This document shows, piece by piece, positions 1 to 5,203 of a DNA stretch of 5,203 bases. The position numbers and the translations under genes are program-made. Positions within the stretch are counted from its first letter, which is position 1. Every line of letters begins with the position of its first letter. The DNA is taken from positions 1 through 5,203 of the forward strand of contig JAOUDF010000175.1 in assembly GCA_029859385.1 (NCBI GenBank). The letters run 5' to 3'. A model generated the notes under the pieces. That model saw only the letters and a list, made by a program, of their open reading frames with translations. It was not told the origin of the DNA and did no database searches. This DNA is from Nitrospirota bacterium. Its GTDB lineage: Bacteria > Nitrospirota > JAOUDF01.

Positions 1-1263
1 CGGCTCGACATACCGGCCATTATCGTCACCGCCGGCCCCATGATCTCGGGCAAGTTCGAGGGGCGTCGCCTCTCCTTCGTCAACGACACCTTCGAGGCGG
101 TAGGTCGCTGCCAGAAGGGCGAGATAACGATGAATGAGGTGGGCGAACTGGAGATGCAGGCATGTCCCGGCATGGGTTCGTGCCAGGGGCTCTACACCGC
201 CAACACCATGGCCTGCATCACCGAAACGCTGGGGATGTCGATCACCGGCTGCGGTACGGGCCTCGCCATCTCGGCCAAGAAGCGGCGCATCGCCTTCGAC
301 AGCGGCAAGCGGATCGTGAGCCTGGTGAAGGAGAACATCACCCCGCGGCAGATCATGACCCGCGAGGCCTTCGAGAACGCCATCCGCGTGGATATGGCCC
401 TGGGCGGTTCGTCGAACACCACACTGCACATCCCGGCCATCGCCCACGAGGCGGGGATCGAGATGGACGTGGAGATATTCGACCGGCTGTCCGTTGACAC
501 GCCGCATATCACCGACCTGCTGCCCGGCGGCAAGTACTACATGGAAGACATCGAGTTCAACGGCGGCATCCCGGCGGTACTCAAGCAGCTCAAGTCAAAG
601 CTGCACGACACCATGACCCTCACCGGCCGCACCATCCACCAGATCGCCGACGCGGCCTTCGTGGGAGACCAGGAGATCATCCGTCCGCTCGATAACCCGG
701 TGCACAAGGAGGGCGGCATCGCCGTGCTCAAGGGCAACATCGCCCCCAACGGCTCGGTGGTCAAACAGACCGCCGTCTCCGAGAAGATGATGCGCTTCAC
801 CGGCAAGGCCCGGGTCTTCGACTCGGAAGAAGCGGGGATGAAAGCGATCATGGCGAAAGAGATCAAGTCGGGCGACGTGGTGGTCATCCGTTACGAAGGC
901 CCCAAGGGCGGCCCGGGCATGCGGGAGATGCTGGCGCCGACGGCGACTATCACCGGCATGGGACTGGCCGACAGCGTTGCCCTCATCACCGACGGCCGGT
1001 TCTCCGGCGGTACCCAGGGCCCCTGCATCGGACACATTTCTCCCGAGGCCATGGAGGGCGGCCCCATCGCCATCATCCAGGACGGCGATACCATCGAGAT
1101 AGACATCCCGGCCCGCAAGCTGGAATTGAAGGTGTCGGATGAAGAGATCAAGAAGCGTTTCGAAGGATGGAAGGCGCCCGAACCGAAGATCAAGGGCGGC
1201 TATCTGGAGAGATATGCGAAACATGTGACGTCGGCCAGCACCGGCGCCATAATGCGGCCTTGA
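1..1263 (+). CDS. ilvD: Dihydroxy-acid dehydratase, 5' end missing
   Basis: IlvD removes water from 2,3-dihydroxy-3-methylbutanoate and 2,3-dihydroxy-3-methylpentanoate, giving the 2-oxo acid precursors of valine and isoleucine in the cytoplasm. The reading frame is open from base 1, so the gene starts upstream; 420 codons remain and about 130 N-terminal residues are missing, judged from the usual length of about 550. Visible signatures, in window residue numbers, are the CPGMGSC segment with the iron-sulfur cysteine at 55 followed by YTANTM, the GGSSNT stretch, the EGPKGGPGM metal-site loop around 299-307, and DGRFSGG with the probable catalytic serine at 335. The C-terminus ends in the usual VTSASTGA motif. 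The two other cluster cysteines should lie in the missing part, so the cluster type cannot be judged here. An in-frame ATG at 40 is internal (it lies within conserved sequence) and is not the start. The gene leads directly into ilvB after 31 bases. Confidence 0.97.
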   Translation, partial: RLDIPAIIVTAGPMISGKFEGRRLSFVNDTFEAVGRCQKGEITMNEVGELEMQACPGMGSCQGLYTANTMACITETLGMSITGCGTGLAISAKKRRIAFDSGKRIVSLVKENITPRQIMTREAFENAIRVDMALGGSSNTTLHIPAIAHEAGIEMDVEIFDRLSVDTPHITDLLPGGKYYMEDIEFNGGIPAVLKQLKSKLHDTMTLTGRTIHQIADAAFVGDQEIIRPLDNPVHKEGGIAVLKGNIAPNGSVVKQTAVSEKMMRFTGKARVFDSEEAGMKAIMAKEIKSGDVVVIRYEGPKGGPGMREMLAPTATITGMGLADSVALITDGRFSGGTQGPCIGHISPEAMEGGPIAIIQDGDTIEIDIPARKLELKVSDEEIKKRFEGWKAPEPKIKGGYLERYAKHVTSASTGAIMRP

Positions 1264-1294
1264 TCGGCCTCAAGAAAGTGCACGGGAACAGACT

Positions 1295-3031
1295 ATGAAA
1301 TTAAGCGGCGCAGAAATACTGATAGAGAGTTTGAAGAAGGAAGGAGTGGACACCATCTTCGGTTACCCCGGAGGCGTGGTGCTCAATATCTTCGACAAGC
1401 TCTACGACGAAAAATCGATCAACCTCATCCTCCCCCGGCACGAGCAGGGGGCGGTGCACATGGCCGACGGCTATTCCCGCGCCACCGGCAAGGTTGGCGT
1501 GGCCCTGGTGACCTCGGGCCCCGGTGCGACGAATACCGTCACCGGCATCGCCACCGCCTACATGGACTCGATCCCCATGGTGGTCATCACCGGCCAGGTG
1601 CCGACCATGCTCATTGGCAACGACGCCTTTCAGGAGGCCGATATCGTGGGCATCACCCGACCCTGCACCAAGTACAACTACCTGGTGAAGGATGTGAAAG
1701 ACCTGGCCTACACCATCAAGGAGGCGTTCCATATCGCCCGCAGCGGCAGGCCCGGCCCCGTACTCATCGACATCCCCAAGGACGTGAGCGTCCACAAGGC
1801 CGATTTCAAGTACCCTGAGGCCATCACCATCCGGAGCTACAACCCGAACTACACGGGAAACAAGTGGCAGATACAGAAGGCTGCTGAAGCACTGGCGAAG
1901 TCGAAGAAGCCGGTCATCTATGCCGGCGGCGGTGTACTGCTTTCCGATGCGGCGAGCGAGCTGAAAGAGCTTGCCGAATTCACCCAGAGCCCGGTGGCCA
2001 TGACCCTGATGGGGCTGGGCGGCTTCCCCGGCAACGATCCACTGGCCCTCGGCATGCTGGGGATGCACGGCACCTACCACACCAATATGGCGGTGCACAA
2101 TTCCGACCTCATCATCGCCATCGGCGCCCGTTTCGACGACCGGGTGACGGGCAGGGTAGACGCCTTTTCACCGGGCGCGAAGATCATCCATATCGACATC
2201 GATCCCACGTCGATCCGGAAGAACATCCATGTCGACATCCCCATCGTGGGCGACGTAAAGACAGTGCTCAAGTCGCTCAATGCGCTGCTCAAGGCCAAGT
2301 TCAAGGAGGACTGGAAGGAACTCCACAAGGACTGGCTGAAGCAGATCGCGGCATGGAACAAGGAACACCCCATGGCATACAACAAGGGCGAGGCCATCAA
2401 GCCCCAGCAGGTGATGGAGACCATCTACAAGCTGACCAAGGGGGACTGCATCATTACCACCGAGGTAGGGCAGAACCAGATGTGGGCGGCCCAGTTCTTC
2501 AAGTACCATTATCCCCGTACCTTCCTGTCCTCGGGCGGGCTGGGCACCATGGGGTACGGCTTCCCCGCGGCCATCGGCGCGCAGGCGGCCTATCCAAACA
2601 AGCTGGTGTTCGATATCGCCGGCGACGGCAGCATCCAGATGAACATCCAGGAACTGGCTACCGCCGTCCTCTACAAACTGCCGGTGAAGGTGGTCATCCT
2701 CAACAACGCCTACCTGGGCATGGTGCGGCAGTGGCAGGAGCTCTTCTTCCAGGAGCGGTACTCCGCCAGCTTCCTCGACGACTGCCCCGATTTCGTAAAG
2801 GTGGCCGAGGCCTACGGCGCCGTGGGACTCAGGGCGGTCAAGCCGTCGGAGGTGGAGCCGGTGCTGAAGGAGGCCATCAAGGTAAAGAAACCGGTAATGA
2901 TGGACTTCAAGATCGACAAGTTCGAGAAGGTGTACCCGATGGTGCCCGCGGGCGGAGCCATCAACGAGATGCTGCTGGGAGATCCGATTGTGGCTGAGAA
3001 GCCGAAACAGACAGCGCGGAGGAAGAAATAA
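1295..3031 (+). CDS. ilvB: Acetohydroxyacid synthase, large (catalytic) subunit
   Basis: This thiamine-diphosphate enzyme condenses two pyruvates to 2-acetolactate (valine, leucine branch), or pyruvate with 2-oxobutyrate to 2-aceto-2-hydroxybutanoate (isoleucine branch). The 578-residue protein has the normal family length and three-part layout. The N-terminal domain carries the catalytic glutamate at 50 within RHEQGA, after FGYPGG. The central domain has GARFDDRVTG from residue 277, typical of FAD-containing AHAS. The C-terminal domain has SSGGLGTMGYG at 412-422 and the cofactor motif GDG (443-445), 24 residues, then NN (470-471). The anabolic AHAS identity is supported by ilvN directly behind it; pyruvate oxidase or glyoxylate carboligase are unlikely. 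The C-terminus ends in a short lysine/arginine-rich tail. The ATG at 1295 is chosen because the protein aligns from MKLSGAEIL onward; only a weak GGGA (1284-1287) lies 7 bases ahead, so translation may depend partly on ribosomes arriving from ilvD. Confidence 0.98.
   Translation: MKLSGAEILIESLKKEGVDTIFGYPGGVVLNIFDKLYDEKSINLILPRHEQGAVHMADGYSRATGKVGVALVTSGPGATNTVTGIATAYMDSIPMVVITGQVPTMLIGNDAFQEADIVGITRPCTKYNYLVKDVKDLAYTIKEAFHIARSGRPGPVLIDIPKDVSVHKADFKYPEAITIRSYNPNYTGNKWQIQKAAEALAKSKKPVIYAGGGVLLSDAASELKELAEFTQSPVAMTLMGLGGFPGNDPLALGMLGMHGTYHTNMAVHNSDLIIAIGARFDDRVTGRVDAFSPGAKIIHIDIDPTSIRKNIHVDIPIVGDVKTVLKSLNALLKAKFKEDWKELHKDWLKQIAAWNKEHPMAYNKGEAIKPQQVMETIYKLTKGDCIITTEVGQNQMWAAQFFKYHYPRTFLSSGGLGTMGYGFPAAIGAQAAYPNKLVFDIAGDGSIQMNIQELATAVLYKLPVKVVILNNAYLGMVRQWQELFFQERYSASFLDDCPDFVKVAEAYGAVGLRAVKPSEVEPVLKEAIKVKKPVMMDFKIDKFEKVYPMVPAGGAINEMLLGDPIVAEKPKQTARRKK
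3018..3022 (+). promoter_or_regulatory. Ribosome binding site of ilvN
   Basis: A full GGAGG core lies inside the last codons of ilvB, 8 bases before the ilvN ATG at 3031. It supports that start and allows independent loading of ribosomes as well as coupling through the overlapping stop and start codons. Confidence 0.85.
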
Positions 3032-3519
3032 TGAGACATATAATCTCCGTGCTGGTAGAAAACAAGTTCGGCGTGCTCTCCAGGGTATCGGGCCTCTTCT
3101 CGGGACGCGGTTTCAACATCGAGAGCATCTCGGTCGGGCCGACCCTCGACCCGGCAGTCTCCCAGATGACCATCGTCACCAGCGGCGACGACCGGATCAT
3201 CGAGCAGATCAACAAGCAGCTCAACAAGCTGATCGACGTCATCAAGGTAACCGACTTCACCGATGTAGAATATATCTGCCGGGAGACGGTGCTCATCAAG
3301 ATACACACAAAGAAGGAAGACCGCGCCGAGGCCCTGCGCATCTGCGACATTTTCCGGGCACGGATAGTGGATTCGACTCCCACCACGTACACCATCGAGA
3401 TTACGGGAGACGACAAGAAGATCGACGCCATCATCAACCTGCTCCGCCCGCTGGGGATCAAGGAGCTGGTGAGGACGGGCAAGATAGCAATGGCAAGGGA
3501 AGAACAGAAAACCGCGTAG
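3031..3519 (+). CDS. ilvN: Acetohydroxyacid synthase, small (regulatory) subunit
   Basis: This is the regulatory partner of IlvB: in this family it raises catalytic activity and gives feedback inhibition by valine. The 162-residue length is typical of the IlvN/IlvH type. An N-terminal ACT domain spans roughly residues 2-77, starting with ISVLVEN, and a C-terminal small-subunit domain follows from about 84 to 157. Residues matching the valine-resistance positions of E. coli IlvH (Asn11, Gly14, Ser17, Asn29) are all present, so I infer that the enzyme is valine sensitive. The start ATG shares its A with the ilvB stop codon (TAATG), a classic coupled arrangement that favours matched amounts of the two subunits. 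The GNNIES-like ligand loop appears here as GFNIES. No sign of truncation or frameshift. Confidence 0.97.
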   Translation: MRHIISVLVENKFGVLSRVSGLFSGRGFNIESISVGPTLDPAVSQMTIVTSGDDRIIEQINKQLNKLIDVIKVTDFTDVEYICRETVLIKIHTKKEDRAEALRICDIFRARIVDSTPTTYTIEITGDDKKIDAIINLLRPLGIKELVRTGKIAMAREEQKTA

Positions 3520-3547
3520 ATCCGGGCGCAATGAACTGTGCCCCTAC
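3516..3547 (+). repeat. Small inverted repeat (hairpin) between ilvN and ilvC
   Basis: GGGCGCA (3524-3530) can pair with TGTGCCC (3537-3543), with one G-T pair, around a six-base loop. GTAG (3516-3519), which includes the ilvN stop codon, can extend the stem with CTAC (3544-3547) if four bases (3520-3523) bulge out. No T-run follows, so it does not look like an intrinsic terminator. It may act as an RNA processing or stability site, or be a decayed repeat; the role is inference. Confidence 0.4.
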
Positions 3548-3550
3548 CAC

Positions 3551-3557
3551 AGAGGAG
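3551..3557 (+). promoter_or_regulatory. Ribosome binding site of ilvC
   Basis: AGAGGAG lies 8 bases ahead of the ATG at 3566 and 14 bases ahead of a second in-frame ATG at 3572. The spacing favours 3566, so the protein begins MAMKVYYD rather than MKVYYD. Confidence 0.75.
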
Positions 3558-3565
3558 AAAAACGC

Positions 3566-4588
3566 ATGGCAATGAAGGTGTACTACGACAAGGACGCAAA
3601 GACCGCAAAGCTCAAGAAGATGAAGATCGCCGTCATCGGTTACGGCAGCCAGGGCCATGCCCATTCCCAGAACCTCAAGGACAGCGGGTTTGACGTAACC
3701 GTGGGCCTCCGCAAGGACAGCCCCTCCTGGAAGAAGGCCGAGAAGGCCGGTCTCAAGGTGAAGGCAACCGCCGATGCGGTAAAGGGCGCCGATGTCGTCA
3801 TGATCCTTCTTCCCGATGAGCTGCAGGGCGACGTCTACCGTCAGGATATTGCGCCGAACCTTAAGAAGGGTGCATACCTCGCCTTCGGCCACGGCTTCAA
3901 CATCCATTTCAACCAGATCGTGCCCCGTGAAGACGTCAACGTCTTCCTCTGCGCCCCCAAGGGCCCCGGCCATCTGGTGCGCTCCGAGTACACCAAGGGC
4001 GGCGGCGTGCCGTGCCTCATCGCGCTGCACCAGGACCCCTCCCGCGACACCAAGGAGATCGCGCTGGCCTATGCTTCCGGCGTGGGCGGCGGCAGGGCAG
4101 GCATCATCGAGACCAGCTTCAAGGAAGAGACCGAGACCGACCTCTTCGGTGAGCAGGCAGTGCTCTGCGGCGGCGTGTCGGCCCTCATCATGGCCGGCTA
4201 CGAAACCCTGGTCGAGGCCGGTTATTCGCCGGAGATGGCCTACTTCGAGTGTCTGCACGAGGTGAAGCTGATCGTCGACCTCATCCACGAGGGCGGTATC
4301 GCCAACATGCGCTACTCGGTCAGCAACACTGCCGAATACGGCGACCTGACCCGCGGCCCGCGCATCGTCACCGACGAGACCAAGAAGGAGATGAAGAAGA
4401 TCCTGAGCGAGATCCAGAACGGCGAGTTTGCCCGCGAGTGGATGCTGGAGAACAAGGTCAACAAGCCGACCTATACCGCGCTCAAGAGAAAGGGCGAGGA
4501 GCACCCCATCGAAGTAGTGGGCAAGAACCTTCGCTCCATGATGAGCTGGCTGGGCAAGAACAAGCTGGTGGACAAGTCCAAGAATTAA
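3566..4588 (+). CDS. ilvC: Ketol-acid reductoisomerase (NADPH), class I
   Basis: IlvC moves an alkyl group and reduces 2-acetolactate or 2-aceto-2-hydroxybutanoate to the dihydroxy acid used by IlvD. At 340 residues it is the short class I form, not the longer class II form of E. coli. The N-terminal Rossmann domain has GYGSQGHAH at 25-33; the cofactor loop after the second strand, residues 49-55 (RKDSPSW), carries Arg49, Ser52 and Ser54, suited to the 2'-phosphate of NADPH. HGFNIHF at 109-115 and PKGPGH at 131-136 hold the active-site histidine and lysine. The C-terminal knotted helical domain has the magnesium ligands Asp192, Glu196, Glu228 and Glu232, and substrate-binding Ser253 in YSVSNTAE. 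All key residues are intact. The gene follows ilvN after 46 bases and has its own good ribosome binding site. Confidence 0.98.
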   Translation: MAMKVYYDKDAKTAKLKKMKIAVIGYGSQGHAHSQNLKDSGFDVTVGLRKDSPSWKKAEKAGLKVKATADAVKGADVVMILLPDELQGDVYRQDIAPNLKKGAYLAFGHGFNIHFNQIVPREDVNVFLCAPKGPGHLVRSEYTKGGGVPCLIALHQDPSRDTKEIALAYASGVGGGRAGIIETSFKEETETDLFGEQAVLCGGVSALIMAGYETLVEAGYSPEMAYFECLHEVKLIVDLIHEGGIANMRYSVSNTAEYGDLTRGPRIVTDETKKEMKKILSEIQNGEFAREWMLENKVNKPTYTALKRKGEEHPIEVVGKNLRSMMSWLGKNKLVDKSKN

Positions 4589-4603
4589 CGGATTCAATAA
4601 TTA

Positions 4604-4721
4604 CCGGGCTGATTTTCACAGGCCGGCAAGGCGGCAGGGCGGAGGTGACGGAGGCGTACACTGAAGTACGTCGAGTACGCCGACAACCGACAACGCAGCC
4701 GGCCGAAGAAAGGCAGCCCGG
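4604..4721 (+). repeat. Large nested inverted repeat filling the ilvC-psd gap
   Basis: Three inverted pairs are nested. The outer arms are CCGGGCTG (4604-4611) and CAGCCCGG (4714-4721). Next come TTTTC (4613-4617) and GAAAG (4708-4712), with one G-T pair, then GGCCGGC (4621-4627) and GCCGGCC (4698-4704). The mismatched bases between them are symmetric (one against one, three against three), so the ends form one stem with 20 pairs in 24 positions. The interior holds a further pair, GGCGTAC (4653-4659) and GTACGCC (4675-4681). I see no reading frame of its own worth calling and no terminator T-run. It resembles dispersed intergenic repeats of Geobacter and Pelobacter genomes as I remember them; this is unverified. 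It may alternatively be a structured RNA segment of the operon transcript. Confidence 0.7.
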
Positions 4722-4722
4722 C

Positions 4723-4728
4723 GGAGGT
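4723..4728 (+). promoter_or_regulatory. Ribosome binding site of psd
   Basis: GGAGGT lies 5 bases ahead of the TTG at 4733 and only one base after the outer arm of the nested repeat. It decides the start, since no ATG or GTG occurs nearby in the psd frame. Confidence 0.75.
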
Positions 4729-4732
4729 ATCA

Positions 4733-5203
4733 TTGAAACCCTGTACCGGTGTCATCGCTGTTGAAGCCTACCCCTTTCTGATACCACTGGCGGCCCTGCT
4801 GGTGGTATTTTATTTCCTGGGGTGGGGCATACTGGGGGGCATCACCCTGCTCCTCTTCCTCTTCGTGACCTACTTCTTCCGGAACCCGGAGCGGACGATT
4901 CCTACCGGCGAGGGGCTGGTGGTCTCCCCGGCTGACGGCAAGGTAATCGTCATCAAGGAGGTGTTCGAAGACCAGTACCTCAAGAAGAACATGCTGCAGA
5001 TCAGCATCTTCCTCAACGTCTTCAACGTCCACATCCAGCGGGTGCCGATCAGTGGAGAGGTAAAGGAAGTACGCTATCACCCCGGCAAGTTTCTCGCCGC
5101 ATGGGACGATAAGGCATCATTGGACAACGAGCAGGTAGGGCTGGTCCTCGACACCGGCAGGCATCAGATACTGAGCAAGCAGATCGCCGGTCTCATAGCG
5201 CGG
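4733..5203 (+). CDS. psd: Phosphatidylserine decarboxylase, archaeal-type short form, 3' end missing
   Basis: Psd removes CO2 from phosphatidylserine to make phosphatidylethanolamine at the inner membrane. The window holds 157 codons of an expected 210-220 or so. The start is taken as TTG 4733: a strong ribosome binding site precedes it, an in-frame stop sits at 4646-4648, no ATG or GTG lies between, and the first in-frame ATG (4991) is deep inside conserved sequence. The N-terminus (IAVEAYPF) fits the family. Two hydrophobic segments, about residues 14-30 and 32-49, form a likely membrane hairpin, followed by FFRNPER. SPADGKV (65-71) supplies Asp68 and FNVH (97-100) supplies His100 of the self-processing triad; QIAGLIAR closes the visible part. 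The Gly-Ser cleavage site that yields the pyruvoyl cofactor lies beyond the window. In Geobacter the next gene is usually pssA, which would supply the substrate. Confidence 0.95.
   Translation, partial: MKPCTGVIAVEAYPFLIPLAALLVVFYFLGWGILGGITLLLFLFVTYFFRNPERTIPTGEGLVVSPADGKVIVIKEVFEDQYLKKNMLQISIFLNVFNVHIQRVPISGEVKEVRYHPGKFLAAWDDKASLDNEQVGLVLDTGRHQILSKQIAGLIAR

Noticed and set aside
1264..1294. Regulatory element in the ilvD-ilvB gap
   Set aside because: Only 31 bases, with no inverted repeat or strong site beyond a weak ribosome binding sequence.
595..2098. Minus-strand open frames opposite ilvD and ilvB (595-1224 and 1301-2098)
   Set aside because: Both are shadows of well-supported plus-strand genes, with low-complexity, histidine/aspartate/leucine-rich translations and no family signature.
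2353..2997. Plus-strand open frame of 214 codons inside ilvB
   Set aside because: It is an out-of-frame reading of ilvB with a glycine/arginine/glutamine-biased product; the ilvB frame carries all conserved motifs through this stretch.
3458..4597. Long minus-strand open frame (379 codons) opposite ilvC
   Set aside because: It mirrors ilvC, whose product is unmistakable. GC-rich genes commonly leave the opposite frame free of stops; the translation shows no recognisable domain.
4584..4603. Promoter in the AT-rich patch after ilvC
   Set aside because: The patch is short and no pair of -35 and -10 boxes, nor a GG/GC sigma-54 pair, can be placed convincingly.
4604..4721. Intrinsic terminator after ilvC
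   Set aside because: The outer stem is strong but is interrupted by a loop region of about 70 bases and is followed by GCGGAGGT, not a T-run; psd follows at once on the same strand.
4645..4764. Possible small ORF from GTG 4645 running through the nested repeat into psd (39 codons)
   Set aside because: The ribosome site is poor, the product is biased in composition, and it only exists because the repeat has no stop in that frame. It overlaps the psd start by 32 bases; upstream-ORF control is possible but nothing supports it.

Overview
The window holds five genes, all on the plus strand, packed as one probable operon: ilvD (5' end cut off by the window), ilvB, ilvN, ilvC and psd (3' end cut off). 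The first four encode the shared core of isoleucine and valine synthesis: acetohydroxyacid synthase large and small subunits (IlvB, IlvN), ketol-acid reductoisomerase (IlvC) and dihydroxy-acid dehydratase (IlvD). The fifth encodes the short, archaeal-type phosphatidylserine decarboxylase, which makes phosphatidylethanolamine.

The order ilvD-ilvB-ilvN-ilvC-psd, the high GC content and the protein sequences suggest a member of the Geobacter / Pelobacter group (Desulfuromonadia, formerly Deltaproteobacteria). From memory, Geobacter sulfurreducens has the same order, followed by pssA and leuA. The species cannot be fixed from the window.

Layout: ilvD 1-1263 (partial); a 31-base gap; ilvB 1295-3031; ilvN 3031-3519, whose start codon shares one base with the ilvB stop; a 46-base gap with a small hairpin; ilvC 3566-4588; a 144-base gap almost filled by a large nested inverted repeat (4604-4721); psd 4733-5203 (partial), which probably starts at a TTG codon. 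There is no gene-free stretch over 300 bases, and I found no tRNA, rRNA, CRISPR array, transposase gene or clear promoter. Any leader or attenuator of the operon would lie upstream of ilvD and is not visible.

The enzymes act in sequence: IlvB/IlvN condense pyruvate with pyruvate or 2-oxobutyrate, IlvC isomerises and reduces the product with NADPH, and IlvD dehydrates it to the 2-oxo acid. The visible catalytic residues are intact in all four, and IlvN keeps the residues linked to valine feedback in E. coli. The coding part is ordinary. The one structure it does not explain is the roughly 118-bp nested inverted repeat between ilvC and psd, which looks like a dispersed intergenic repeat or a structured RNA element inside the operon.
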